From: Kitasatospora sp. CB01950
Lineage (GTDB): Bacteria > Actinomycetota > Actinomycetes > Streptomycetales > Streptomycetaceae
Length of the DNA: 64,000 nucleotides
Direction of reading: 5' to 3'
Assembly: GCF_001905465.1 (NCBI RefSeq)
Contig: NZ_LISX01000016.1
Location: 1 to 64,000 of the forward strand
Part shown: positions 7,721 through 16,038 of the stretch, piece after piece
Position numbering within the stretch: the stretch's first letter is position 1
How the letters are laid out: each line of letters begins with the position of its first letter
Made by a program: the position numbers and the translations under genes
The notes under the pieces: generated by a model
Database searches by the model: none
Seen by the model: only the letters and a program-made list of their open reading frames with translations
What the model was told of the DNA's origin: nothing

Positions 7721-7906
7721 ATGGACGCCTTCACCGCCGGAATCCTTCAGCGGATCAAGAACGCCGAGCAGGATCTGCACCGCGCGATCGAATCCGGGGA
7801 CGAGTTCCTGGCCGAGGTCGAGCAGTCCGAGCTGGAGGACCTCCAGCGCCTCGCCGCCGAACACGGCGTCGACCCGATGCTCGGAACGCACCGCTCCGCG
7901 GCCTGA
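7721..7906 (+). CDS. Small conserved hypothetical protein (61 aa)
   Basis: This is a 61-residue acidic, helix-forming protein (MDAFTAGILQRIKNAEQDLH...) with no Cys, signal or membrane segment. It starts at ATG after AGGAAAAGGGG and ends just before a good terminator, which supports it as a real gene rather than a chance frame. The heptad-like pattern of hydrophobic residues suggests a short coiled coil. I do not recognise a named family; similar small proteins occur at this place in other streptomycetes as far as I recall. Confidence 0.75.
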   Translation: MDAFTAGILQRIKNAEQDLHRAIESGDEFLAEVEQSELEDLQRLAAEHGVDPMLGTHRSAA

Positions 7907-7931
7907 TCCCTCCCTCAACAACGCACCAGCG

Positions 7932-7962
7932 AGCCCTGGCACGGTCCCCGTGCCGGGGCTTT
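7932..7962 (+). terminator. Terminator after the 61-residue protein gene
   Basis: A 13-bp stem (7932-7944 with 7948-7960, one G-T pair) with a 3-base loop is followed by TTTC. It lies 26 bases beyond the stop codon and just ahead of the converging phosphatase gene. Confidence 0.75.
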
Positions 7963-7995
7963 TCGCTGTCCGCGCGCGGCCGGGCCCGGGGCGGG

Positions 7996-8796
7996 TCAGT
8001 CGTGCCAGGCGCCGAGCTCTTCGAGGCGGGCCTGGAGCTGCTCGAACACGCCGGGCGGGGCGGCCACGGTGAGCTCGCCGTCGGCGGGCAGGCCGGGGCG
8101 GGAGCCGCTGAGCGCGCCGGCCTCGCGGGCGATCAGCACGCCGGCCGCCCGGTCCCAGGGGGCCAGGCCGCGTTCGAAGTAGCCGTCGAAGCGGCCGGCG
8201 GCCAGGTCGCACAGGTCGACGGCGGCCGCGCCGGCCCGGCGGATGTCGCGCACCTCGCCCATCAGCGCGTGCAGCACCTCGGCCTGGTGCACCCGCCGCT
8301 CGCGCAGGTAGCCGAAGCCGGTCGCCACCAGCGCCTGGCCCCAGACCGGGGCGGGTCGGACGGCGAGCGGGCGGCCGTTCAGCGTGGCGCCGCGGCCGCG
8401 CACCGCCTGGAACAGTTCGCCCCGGGCGGGTACGGACACCACGCCGACGACCGCTTCGCCGTCCAGTTCGGCGGCCACGCTGACCGCCCAGGAGGGAAGC
8501 CCGTAGAGGTAGTTGACGGTGCCGTCGAGCGGGTCGACCACCCAGCGCACGCCGCTGGTGCCGGGGCGGTCGGCGCCCTCCTCGCCGAGGTAGCCGTCGT
8601 CGGGGCGGCGGGCCGAGATCAGTTCCAGCACCAGCTTCTCGGAGGCCAGGTCCATCTCGGTCACCACGTCCACCGGGCTGCTCTTGGTGGCAGCCACCCC
8701 GAGGTCCTCGGGCCGGCCGTCGCGGAGCAGTTCACCGGCCCGGGTGGCGGCCTCGACGGCGGTGGCGAGCAGGTCGTCCAGCAGGTCGTCGGTCAT
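7996..8796 (-). CDS. Inositol monophosphatase family protein
   Basis: The 266-residue Mg-dependent sugar-phosphate phosphatase is related to inositol-1-phosphatase/SuhB. The metal-binding motifs are GEE (71-73), VDPLDGTVNY (Asp88, Asp91) and the late WDRAAG. The substrate is not determined; members act on inositol-1-phosphate, fructose-1,6-bisphosphate, histidinol phosphate or NADP. ATG follows GGAGGACC. The ferrochelatase gene ends 16 bp upstream on the same strand, so the two likely form a bicistronic unit. Confidence 0.93.
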   Translation of the reverse strand: MTDDLLDDLLATAVEAATRAGELLRDGRPEDLGVAATKSSPVDVVTEMDLASEKLVLELISARRPDDGYLGEEGADRPGTSGVRWVVDPLDGTVNYLYGLPSWAVSVAAELDGEAVVGVVSVPARGELFQAVRGRGATLNGRPLAVRPAPVWGQALVATGFGYLRERRVHQAEVLHALMGEVRDIRRAGAAAVDLCDLAAGRFDGYFERGLAPWDRAAGVLIAREAGALSGSRPGLPADGELTVAAPPGVFEQLQARLEELGAWHD

Positions 8797-8812
8797 GGTC
8801 GGTCCTCCGGGT

Positions 8813-9949
8813 TCAGGCTTCGGCGGCGGCGGGGCGGGGGGCGCGCGGGTTGGGGCAGCAGGCGGTGGCGCACACGTCGTGGCTGGGGCCGAGGGCGCCC
8901 AGCGCGCAGCGGGTGACCGGCTCGCCGCGCTGGGCGGCGGCCCGTTCCAGGACGAGTTCGCGGACGGCGGCGGCGAACCGCGGGTCGGCGCCGACGGTGG
9001 CGGCGCGGGCGACCGGCAGGCCGAGTTCGGCGGCCTTCGCCACCGCCTCGGTGTCCAGGTCGTACTTGACCTCCATGTGGTCGGAGACGAAGCCGATCGG
9101 CACCATCACCACGGCCTCGACGCCGTCGGCGTGCTGGGCCTCCAGGTGGTCGCAGATGTCCGGCTCCAGCCACGGGATGTGCGGGGCGCCGCTGCGGCTC
9201 TGGTAGACCAGCTGCCAGGGCCGGTCGGTGACGCCGGTGCGCTCGGCGACCGCGTCGGCGATCAGCCGGGCGACGTCCAGGTGCTGGGCGACGTAGGCGC
9301 CGCCGGGGGTGCCGCGGGCCGGGTCGTCGGGGGCGCCGGAGGTCTCCGCCATGGCGGTCGGGATCGAGTGCGTGGTGAACGCCAGCCGGGCCTTCTCCCG
9401 TGTGCCGTCCGGGAGTTGGGCGAGCGCGGCGAGGGTAGCGTCGATCATCGGCTGCACGAAGCCGGGGTGGTTGTAGAAGTGCCGGAGCTTGTCGACGGTC
9501 AGCTCGGGCCGGCCCTCGGCGGCCAGGTGGACGAGCGCGTCGGCCAGGTTCTCCCGGTACTGGCGGCAGCCCGAGAAGCCCGCGTAGGCGCTGGTGGCGA
9601 GCACCAGCACCCGGTTGTGTCCGGCGTCGGCGATCTCCCGCAGGGTGTCCACCAGGTACGGGGCCCAGTTCCGGTTGCCCCAGTACACCGGCAGGTCGAG
9701 GCCGTGGTCGGCGAAGTCCTGGCGGAGCGCGGCCAGCAGCTCGCGGTTCTGCGCGTTGATCGGGCTGACCCCGCCGAACAGGAAGTAGTGCTTGCCGACC
9801 TCGGTCAGCCGCTCCTTCGGGATGCCGCGTCCCCGGGTGACGTTCTCCAGGAAGGGCACCACGTCCTCGGGGCCCTCCGGCCCGCCGAAGGACAGCAGCA
9901 GCAACGCGTCGTACGGCGCGGGGTCGGTGAGGGTGCGCGTGTCGGACAT
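8813..9949 (-). CDS. hemH: Ferrochelatase (coproporphyrin type)
   Basis: The 378-residue enzyme inserts Fe2+ into a porphyrin. In actinobacteria this is coproporphyrin III, on the CpfC route to haem. It opens with ALLLLSFGGPEGPEDV, and the active-site His and Glu fall in FTTHSIPTAM and PIGFVSDHMEVKYD. Cys residues in GFSGCRQY and a C-terminal RCALG...HDVCATACCP match the four-Cys [2Fe-2S] site of mycobacterial ferrochelatase. ATG 9949 was chosen because it aligns with family N-termini and has AGGATCGGAG upstream. The gene is divergent from an MFS gene. Confidence 0.95.
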   Translation of the reverse strand: MSDTRTLTDPAPYDALLLLSFGGPEGPEDVVPFLENVTRGRGIPKERLTEVGKHYFLFGGVSPINAQNRELLAALRQDFADHGLDLPVYWGNRNWAPYLVDTLREIADAGHNRVLVLATSAYAGFSGCRQYRENLADALVHLAAEGRPELTVDKLRHFYNHPGFVQPMIDATLAALAQLPDGTREKARLAFTTHSIPTAMAETSGAPDDPARGTPGGAYVAQHLDVARLIADAVAERTGVTDRPWQLVYQSRSGAPHIPWLEPDICDHLEAQHADGVEAVVMVPIGFVSDHMEVKYDLDTEAVAKAAELGLPVARAATVGADPRFAAAVRELVLERAAAQRGEPVTRCALGALGPSHDVCATACCPNPRAPRPAAAEA

Positions 9950-10116
9950 GGCTCCGATCCTGCCACCCGTGGCGGCACGGTCGGCGCACGGCCGCCGGCG
10001 GCACGGTGTCCGGATTATCCCGGGTGCGGACGATGGATCACGGTTCGTAAGCTGTGTGAGCGATAGTTGTGCCTTACCTCTATCCCCGTGCCGCACCCGT
10101 CCGACGGAGCCACCCC

Positions 10117-11364
10117 GTGCTGTCCAGCTACCGCCAGATATTCGCCGCCCCCGGCAGTCTTGCCTTCTCCTCCTCCGGGCTGATCGCCCGCCTGCCGATC
10201 TCGATGACCGGGATCGGCACCGTCACCATGCTCGCCGAGATGAAGGGCACCTTCTGGCTCGGCAGCGCGCTGTCCGCCACCCTCGCGGTCTCCGCCGCGA
10301 TCCTCGGCCCGTGGATCTCCCGCCTGGTCGACCGGCACGGCCAGCGCCGGATCGCGCTGCCCGCCACCCTGGCGACCGTCCTGGCGGCGACCGGCCTGCT
10401 GCTCGGCGCCCGCACCGGGCTGCCGGACTGGACGCTGTTCGTATTCGCGGCGGGCATGGGCGTGATGCCCAGCACCGGGTCGATGGTCCGCGCCCGCTGG
10501 GCCCACCTGTACCGGAACGAGCCGCCGAAGCTGCACACCGCGTACTCCTTCGAGGCGGTCGCGGACGAGATCTGCTTCATCGTCGGCCCGATCCTCGCGG
10601 TGGCGCTGGCCACCACGGTGTTCCCCGAGTCGGGCGTCCTGCTGGCCGGGGTCTTCCTGGTGGTCGGCGTCCTGCTGTTCACCGGCCAGCGGCGCACCGA
10701 GCCGCCGGTCCATCCGGGCGCCCACCATGACGGGCCGAGCGCGATCGCCAACGGGGGCCTGCGGATCCTGGTGATGACACTGGTCGCCACCGGCGGCGTG
10801 TTCGGCTCGGTCGAGGTGGTCACCGTCGCCTTCGCCAAGGCCCAGCAGCACACCGGCGCCTCCGGTCCGGTGCTCGCCGTCTACGCGCTCGGCTCCTGCC
10901 TGGCCGGCGCGGTGTTCGGCACCCTGAAGCTCTCCGGTTCGATGGCCCGTCGCTTCCTGATCGGCGTGACGGTGATGGCCGTCGGCATGGTGCCGCTGAT
11001 CCTGGCCGCCCAGCTGATGCACGGCACCGCGGCGCTGATCGGCGTCGGCGCCGCGCTGTTCCTCTCCGGTCTGGCCATCTCGCCGACCCTGATCACCGCG
11101 ATGGCGCTGGTCGAGCGCCTGGTGCCGGCCGCCCAGCTGACCGAGGGCATGACCTGGACCACCACCGGCCTGGCGCTCGGCGTGGCGGTCGGCTCCTCGG
11201 CCGCGGGCCTGGTGGTGGACGCGAGCGGCGCGGCCAACGGCTACTGGGTGCCGGTCGCCGCCGCCGGCTTCGGCGCGCTCGCCGCCTACGCGGGCATGTC
11301 CAGGCTGCGCAGCCGGCTCGCCGAGGCCGAGCAGCTTGCCGTGCCGGAGCCGGTCTCGCCGTAG
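10117..11364 (+). CDS. MFS transporter
   Basis: This is a 415-residue major facilitator protein with about 12 membrane helices. The loop-2/3 signature appears as DRHGQRR after helix 2, and the sequence MPSTGSMVRARW follows helix 4. It resembles drug or metabolite exporters found in actinomycetes; the substrate cannot be inferred. I chose GTG 10117, seven bases after ACGGAG, over an ATG 48 bases upstream with a hydrophilic extension. The start is 167 bp from the divergent ferrochelatase gene. A hairpin follows the stop. Confidence 0.85.
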   Translation: MLSSYRQIFAAPGSLAFSSSGLIARLPISMTGIGTVTMLAEMKGTFWLGSALSATLAVSAAILGPWISRLVDRHGQRRIALPATLATVLAATGLLLGARTGLPDWTLFVFAAGMGVMPSTGSMVRARWAHLYRNEPPKLHTAYSFEAVADEICFIVGPILAVALATTVFPESGVLLAGVFLVVGVLLFTGQRRTEPPVHPGAHHDGPSAIANGGLRILVMTLVATGGVFGSVEVVTVAFAKAQQHTGASGPVLAVYALGSCLAGAVFGTLKLSGSMARRFLIGVTVMAVGMVPLILAAQLMHGTAALIGVGAALFLSGLAISPTLITAMALVERLVPAAQLTEGMTWTTTGLALGVAVGSSAAGLVVDASGAANGYWVPVAAAGFGALAAYAGMSRLRSRLAEAEQLAVPEPVSP

Positions 11365-11384
11365 TCCCCGTTGTGGCCCCCACT

Positions 11385-11409
11385 CCGACATGAGCTTCCC
11401 TCATGTTGG
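11385..11409 (+). terminator. Hairpin after the MFS gene
   Basis: A 10-bp stem (11385-11394 with 11400-11409, one G-T pair) with a CTTCC loop begins 21 bases past the MFS stop codon. It is of only moderate GC content and has no T tract, so the terminator role is likely but not certain. Confidence 0.5.
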
Positions 11410-11509
11410 GCCCTTCGGACCATGGACCCGCAGGCGGGGCAGTGACTACGCTCCCCCTACCCACCGGTAGAACCGGCAGGCGGGACATGCGAGCGGGAGG
11501 GCTCTGGAG

Positions 11510-12811
11510 ATGACCGAGGTCTGGCGGAACTGGGCGGGGAACCAGAGCGCGCGGCCCGCGCAGGTGGCGGCGCCGGGCTCGGTCGAGGAACTGGCCGCCG
11601 TGATCAAGTCGGCCGCCGAGGCCGACCGCCCCGTCAAGGCGGTCGGCTCGGGCCACTCGTTCACCGCGATCGCCGCCGCCGGCGACGCCGTGATGGTGCG
11701 CCCGGACCGGCTGACCGCGGTGCGCGGCATCGACCGCGCGGCGGGCACCGTCACCGTCGAATCGGGCCTGCCGCTGCACAGGCTGAACCGCCTGCTGGCC
11801 GCCGCCGACCTGTCGCTGACCAACATGGGCGACATCGAGGTGCAGACGGTGGCCGGCGCCACCAGCACCGGCACCCACGGCACCGGCCGGGACTCCGGCT
11901 CGCTGGCGGCGCAGATCCGCGCGGTGGAGATCGTCCTCGCCGACGGCTCGGTGCAGACCTGCTCCGCCACCGAGAACCCCGAACTCTTCCAGGGCGCCCG
12001 CCTCGGCCTCGGCGCGCTGGGCGTGATCAGCGCACTGACCTTCGCGGTCGAGCCGATGTTCCTGCTCGGCGCGCACGAGAAGCCGATGGGCTTCGACGAG
12101 GTGCTCGACAGCTTCGACGAACTGACCGCCGTCAACGAGCACTTCGAGTTCTACTGGTTCCCGCACACCGACCGCTGCTCGACCAAGCGCAACAACCGCA
12201 GCCAGGGCCCGGCCGCGCCGCTGCCGAAGTTCAAGGCCTGGCTGGACGACGACTTCGTCTCCAACACCGTGTGGGAGGGCGTCTGCCGGGTCGGCCGCAC
12301 CTTCCCCGGCGCCATCCCGACCATCGCCCAGGTCGCCAGCCGCGCCTGGTCGGAGCGCCGCTTCACGGACCAGGCGTACAAGGTCTACACCAGCCCCCGC
12401 AAGGTCCGCTTCGTCGAGATGGAGTACGCGGTGCCGCGCGAGGCGGCCACCACCGTGCTGCGCGAACTCAAGGCGCTGGTGGAGCGCTCCGACTGGCGGA
12501 TCAGCTTCCCCGTCGAGGTCCGGACAGCCCCGGCGGACGACCTGTGGCTGTCCACCGCGAACGGCCGGGACAGCGTGTACATCGCCGTCCACCTGTACCG
12601 GGGCACCCGTGAACTCGGCTACTTCACCGAGGTGGAGCGGCTGATGACGGCCCACCGGGGCCGCCCGCACTGGGGCAAGCTGCACACCCGGGACGCCGAG
12701 TACCTGGCGTCCGTGTACCCGCACTTCGGCGACTTCACCGCACTGCGCGACAAGGTCGACCCGGAGCGCCGGTTCGCCAACGACTACCTGCGCCGAGTGC
12801 TCGGCGCCTGA
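11510..12811 (+). CDS. FAD-linked oxidase, D-arabinono-1,4-lactone oxidase type
   Basis: This is a 433-residue two-domain flavoprotein. The N-terminal FAD-binding PCMH domain has GSGHSFTAIA (46-55) and the pyrophosphate loop ATSTGTHGTG (about 117-126). The C-terminal ALO domain ends with the family hallmark HWGKLH. Relatives oxidise sugar lactones or alditols with O2, giving H2O2; the exact substrate is unknown. No signal peptide is visible. ATG follows GGGAGGGCTCTGGAG. It converges with the next gene, with only 4 bases between stops. Confidence 0.9.
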   Translation: MTEVWRNWAGNQSARPAQVAAPGSVEELAAVIKSAAEADRPVKAVGSGHSFTAIAAAGDAVMVRPDRLTAVRGIDRAAGTVTVESGLPLHRLNRLLAAADLSLTNMGDIEVQTVAGATSTGTHGTGRDSGSLAAQIRAVEIVLADGSVQTCSATENPELFQGARLGLGALGVISALTFAVEPMFLLGAHEKPMGFDEVLDSFDELTAVNEHFEFYWFPHTDRCSTKRNNRSQGPAAPLPKFKAWLDDDFVSNTVWEGVCRVGRTFPGAIPTIAQVASRAWSERRFTDQAYKVYTSPRKVRFVEMEYAVPREAATTVLRELKALVERSDWRISFPVEVRTAPADDLWLSTANGRDSVYIAVHLYRGTRELGYFTEVERLMTAHRGRPHWGKLHTRDAEYLASVYPHFGDFTALRDKVDPERRFANDYLRRVLGA

Positions 12812-12815
12812 CCCG

Positions 12816-13595
12816 TCAGCCGACCGCGACCGCCTCGGGCGCGGCCCCTCCCGCCGGGGCAGGAGCCTCCCCGGTGGGCGCCGGAGAGACGCCGGCGCTG
12901 GGCGAGGCGGTCGGCTCGGGCTTGCCGGACGGCCGGGCCGAGGGGCTGGGCGAGGCGGAACTCCCGGACGGGGGAAGGTCGCTGGGCCCCGGCCGGGACG
13001 GCTCGACGCTCGGTGACGACGAAGGCGCCGGGGCGGGCTGCTGCTGCTTCTCCTCCTTGTGGCCACCGTCGCCACCGGACGGGCGGGACGGATTGAACGA
13101 CGTGCCGCCGCCGTCCTGACCGGTGGTGATGTTGTGCATCGGCTTTCCGGCGGCGACTTCCACCGCGACGATCGGCACCATCGCAATAACGAACACCAGT
13201 GCGGATACTGCCGTGTACGACTTCCACGTCCAGCGGCGTTTCGCCCGCACCAGCCGCGGCGCGTTCCACTCCTCGCTGATTCCACCCGCCGGAGCCGACC
13301 GGGGATGCGCGGCGGGCGCGGATTCGGCGCCGCGATCCACCGCGTTGCGCAGTTGTTCCCCGGTGCGTTTGAACAGGTGCTGGAAGACCGCGCTTCCGGT
13401 CGTCGCCCCCACCGAGACGACGGCCGCACCGAGTATCGTTCCGTACACTCCGAGTTCCGAGGCGAGTACCGCACCGACCACCGTCGCCAGTGCACTCGCC
13501 GCGACCTGAGTCACCGTCAGATCAAGCCGTCTGCGCTCGCCCTTCTCCGCGGCCTCGGCCGCTCCGTGCGCGAACTGCTCCCTCTGCTGCGGCAT
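12816..13595 (-). CDS. Membrane protein with Pro/Ser-rich extracellular tail
   Basis: This is a 259-residue protein of unknown function. Residues 25-70 form a hydrophobic hairpin with Gly/Ala-rich helices (VTQVAASALATVVGAVLA, then GTILGAAVVSVGATTGSAV). A third helix (SYTAVSALVFVIAMVPIVAVEV) follows near residue 130. The last 90 residues are Pro/Ser/Gly-rich and disordered, probably crossing or reaching the cell wall. The start at 13595 was chosen because GAGGGA lies 8 bases upstream and the frame before it is poor. It is transcribed divergently from sepH. Confidence 0.75.
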   Translation of the reverse strand: MPQQREQFAHGAAEAAEKGERRRLDLTVTQVAASALATVVGAVLASELGVYGTILGAAVVSVGATTGSAVFQHLFKRTGEQLRNAVDRGAESAPAAHPRSAPAGGISEEWNAPRLVRAKRRWTWKSYTAVSALVFVIAMVPIVAVEVAAGKPMHNITTGQDGGGTSFNPSRPSGGDGGHKEEKQQQPAPAPSSSPSVEPSRPGPSDLPPSGSSASPSPSARPSGKPEPTASPSAGVSPAPTGEAPAPAGGAAPEAVAVG

Positions 13596-14066
13596 CCCGG
13601 TCCCTCGGTCGGCGTGGCGGAATTTCGAACAAGTCTCTCCATCTTGCCCAAAGAAGGACACAAGGGTCGAAAATCCGGTTCCTCCGGCGCGATATATGTG
13701 AAGATGATCACCGTCCGCCGATCACCGGCCGTCCTATGGGGTGCACACCTCGGAGATTCCGATGATTCGCGGGAGACTTGAGCGGCGAGCCGCCCCTGTG
13801 GATGCCACGAATGGAGTACTGTTCGTGGAGCCTGAGCCTTCGGTCCGGCCTGTCGACACTCCGTCAGACGGCGGCCCGGGCGCCCGGGTGCGATGTCGAC
13901 CGTCGACGTGGCAAACAGGCAACCGTGCCACAGCGGCGCGCACGGGCGAAAGCCCGACACGCCGGGTAACTCTGCAAGGTTGTGGCCACTCGCCAGCGGG
14001 CAGGCCACACTCAGTACGGGAGCAGCGACGCAGGTGACGTCGGCAGGCACCACCCGGGAGGTAACC
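13596..14066. other. Divergent intergenic region upstream of sepH
   Basis: No gene is supported in these 471 bases. Both promoters (membrane protein gene on minus, sepH on plus) must lie here, but I cannot place confident -35/-10 pairs. The sepH-proximal third is rich in inverted repeats that could fold in the 5' UTR; these are listed separately. Confidence 0.5.
13870..13975 (+). promoter_or_regulatory. Candidate structured 5' leader of sepH
   Basis: A run of nested inverted repeats lies 92-197 bases before the sepH start: CCCGGG-CG-CCCGGG, GTCGAC-C-GTCGAC, GTGGCA (13908-13913) with TGCCAC (13926-13931), and CGGCG (13934-13938) with CGCCG (13960-13964). The last pair encloses GGGC-GAAA-GCCC (13944-13955), a GNRA-capped hairpin. 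This density looks like a folded RNA element rather than chance. I cannot match it to a known riboswitch class. Confidence 0.35.
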
Positions 14067-15098
14067 GTGCCCGAACTGCGCGTCGTGGCCGTCAGCAACG
14101 ACGGCACACGGCTGGTGCTCAAGGCTGCCGACAGCACGGAGTACACCCTTCCGATCGACGAGCGGCTGCGCGCCGCCGTCCGGGGTGACCGGCCGCGGCT
14201 CGGCCAGATCGAGATCGAGGTGGAGAGCCACCTCCGCCCGCGAGACATCCAGGCACGGATACGAGCCGGTGCCTCCGCCGAGGAGGTCGCCCAGGCCGCC
14301 GGCATCTCGGTCGACCGCGTCCGTCGCTTCGAGGGTCCGGTGCTGGCGGAGCGCGCCTTCATGGCCGAACGGGCCCGCAAGACGGCGATCCGCCGCCACG
14401 GCGAGTCCACCGGCCCCCAGCTCGGCGAGGCCGTCGCCGAGCGCCTCGCGCTGCGCGGTGCCGAGAAGGACACCGAACGCTGGGACTCCTGGCGCCGCGA
14501 CGACGGCACCTGGGAAGTCATCCTCGTCTACCGCGCCGAGGGCGAACACCGGCGTGCCGCCTGGTCCTACGACCCGCCGCGACGGCTGGTGCAGCCGAAC
14601 GACGACGAGGCGCGCGCGCTGATCGGCGAGAACGTGGAACGCGAGGAGGACTCGGTCTTCCCGTTCATCCCGCGGATCGCCCGCCTCCCCCACGACCGGC
14701 CGACCCGCCCGATGATCGAGCGCCCGTCCGCCGACCGCATCATGCACCGCGAGGCGGTCGCCGCGGTCTCCCCCGAACGGGACTCCCTCACCAGCCTGCT
14801 GGACGTCGTGCCCTCCTACCGCGGCGACCTGACCCCGGTCGGGCCGAGCGTGGAGACCACGGTCACCGAGGAGCCCGAGGAGATCGAGGAACCCGCGAGT
14901 GCGCCTGCGGCGAGCGTCGGCGCGGGCTCCGCGTACGCGGACATCCTCATGCCGCGCTCGGTCTCCCCGCACCGCGACCGCATGGTCGGCGCGACGGACC
15001 GCCAGGCCGAAGCCGACGGCGTCCGCCCGGGGCGGCGGGCGACGGTGCCGAGCTGGGACGAGATCGTGTTCGGCTCCCGCCGCAAGAAGCCCGAGTAA
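14067..15098 (+). CDS. sepH: Cell division protein SepH
   Basis: The 343-residue protein is the actinobacterial SepH (DUF3071), which binds FtsZ and promotes Z-ring assembly during vegetative and sporulation septation. The N-terminus PELRVVAVSNDGTRLVLKA is diagnostic. A helix-turn-helix-like segment (AEEVAQAAGISVDRVRRFEG, about 73-92) lies in the FtsZ-interacting domain. The C-terminal half is acidic and disordered and ends with a conserved VPSWDEIVFG...RRKK motif. GTG 14067 follows GGGAGG at 5 bases; the longer frame upstream is spurious. The gene is monocistronic, followed by a terminator. Confidence 0.93.
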   Translation: MPELRVVAVSNDGTRLVLKAADSTEYTLPIDERLRAAVRGDRPRLGQIEIEVESHLRPRDIQARIRAGASAEEVAQAAGISVDRVRRFEGPVLAERAFMAERARKTAIRRHGESTGPQLGEAVAERLALRGAEKDTERWDSWRRDDGTWEVILVYRAEGEHRRAAWSYDPPRRLVQPNDDEARALIGENVEREEDSVFPFIPRIARLPHDRPTRPMIERPSADRIMHREAVAAVSPERDSLTSLLDVVPSYRGDLTPVGPSVETTVTEEPEEIEEPASAPAASVGAGSAYADILMPRSVSPHRDRMVGATDRQAEADGVRPGRRATVPSWDEIVFGSRRKKPE

Positions 15099-15128
15099 GG
15101 GGTTCTTCGGGGCTCGTGGATGCGCATC

Positions 15129-15165
15129 CAGGGGCTCGTGGGGGCACCTCCCCGACGAGCCCCTG
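15129..15165. terminator. Terminator between sepH and the sulfurtransferase gene
   Basis: A perfect 11-bp stem (15129-15139 with 15155-15165) encloses a 15-base loop between two converging stop codons (15098 and 15171). It can serve both genes. Confidence 0.7.
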
Positions 15166-15170
15166 AAGGC

Positions 15171-16001
15171 TCACCCGATCGCGACAGGGTTCTCCGGGTC
15201 GGCAGACCACTCGCTCCAGGAGCCCGGGTACAGCGCAGCGCCCTTGTGGCCCGCGAGTTCCAGCGCGAGGAGTTGGTGTGCGGCCGTGACGCCGGAGCCG
15301 CAGTAGACGGCGGTGTTCGCGGGGTCGGTGACGCCGAGGGCCGCGAACCGGGACGCGAGATCCGCGGCGGGGAGGAAGCGTCCGTCGGCGGCGAGGTTCT
15401 CTGTCGTGGGGGCGGAGGTCGCGCCCGGGATGTGGCCGGCGCGGGGGTCGATGGGCTCGGTCTCGCCGCGGTAGCGTTCGCCCGCCCTTGCGTCCAACAG
15501 GAGCCCGGCGCGGCCGAGTTCGGCGGCGCCGGCGGCGTCGACGGTGGGCAGCCGGCCGGGTTCGACCTGGAAGTCGCCGTCCCCGGGAACGGGCGTCTCG
15601 GTGCTCAGGGTCTGCCCGGCGGCGAGCCACGCCGCGAGGCCGCCGTCGAGGACGCGGACGTCGAGGTGGCCGGCCCAGCGGAGCAGCCACCAGGCGCGGG
15701 CGGCGGAGAGCGAGGGCCCGGCGTCGTAGGCGACGACGGGGCGGCCGGAGGTGACGCCGGCCCGGTGCAGCGCGGCCGTGAGGCGTCCGGTCTCCGGCAG
15801 CGGGTGCCGGCCGGCGCGGCCCGGCGGGTCGGCGAGTTCCTGGTCGAGGTCGAGGTAGTGCGCGCCGGGCAGGTGGCCCTTGGCGTACTCCTCGGCACCG
15901 GGCGGGCCGCCGAGCTGCCAGCGGATGTCGAGCAGCACCGGCGGGTGCGGGGAGTCGAGCGCGGCGGCGAGTTCGGCGGCGGTGATCAGCGGCGAGGTCA
16001 T
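15171..16001 (-). CDS. Thiosulfate sulfurtransferase (two rhodanese domains)
   Basis: The 276-residue tandem rhodanese comprises an inactive N-terminal domain (about 1-125) and a catalytic C-terminal domain (about 155-276) whose active-site loop is VYCGSGVTA with the persulfide-carrying Cys. The six-residue CGSGVT loop fits the thiosulfate/3-mercaptopyruvate group. It transfers sulfane sulfur to cyanide or other thiophilic acceptors; the physiological acceptor is unknown. It is cytoplasmic, with no signal peptide. It starts at ATG 16001, 37 bp downstream of tdk on the same strand. Confidence 0.92.
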   Translation of the reverse strand: MTSPLITAAELAAALDSPHPPVLLDIRWQLGGPPGAEEYAKGHLPGAHYLDLDQELADPPGRAGRHPLPETGRLTAALHRAGVTSGRPVVAYDAGPSLSAARAWWLLRWAGHLDVRVLDGGLAAWLAAGQTLSTETPVPGDGDFQVEPGRLPTVDAAGAAELGRAGLLLDARAGERYRGETEPIDPRAGHIPGATSAPTTENLAADGRFLPAADLASRFAALGVTDPANTAVYCGSGVTAAHQLLALELAGHKGAALYPGSWSEWSADPENPVAIG

Positions 16002-16038
16002 GCTGCCATTGTGGCGCGGCGAACAGCCTGACGGGGCG

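Noticed and set aside
13870..13975. Cobalamin riboswitch upstream of sepH
   Set aside because: GCCACAGCGG and AGCCCGACACGCC loosely recall B12-box words, but the core GGGAAnCCGGTGaaAaTCC is missing and sepH has no link to cobalamin. It is kept only as an unassigned structured leader.
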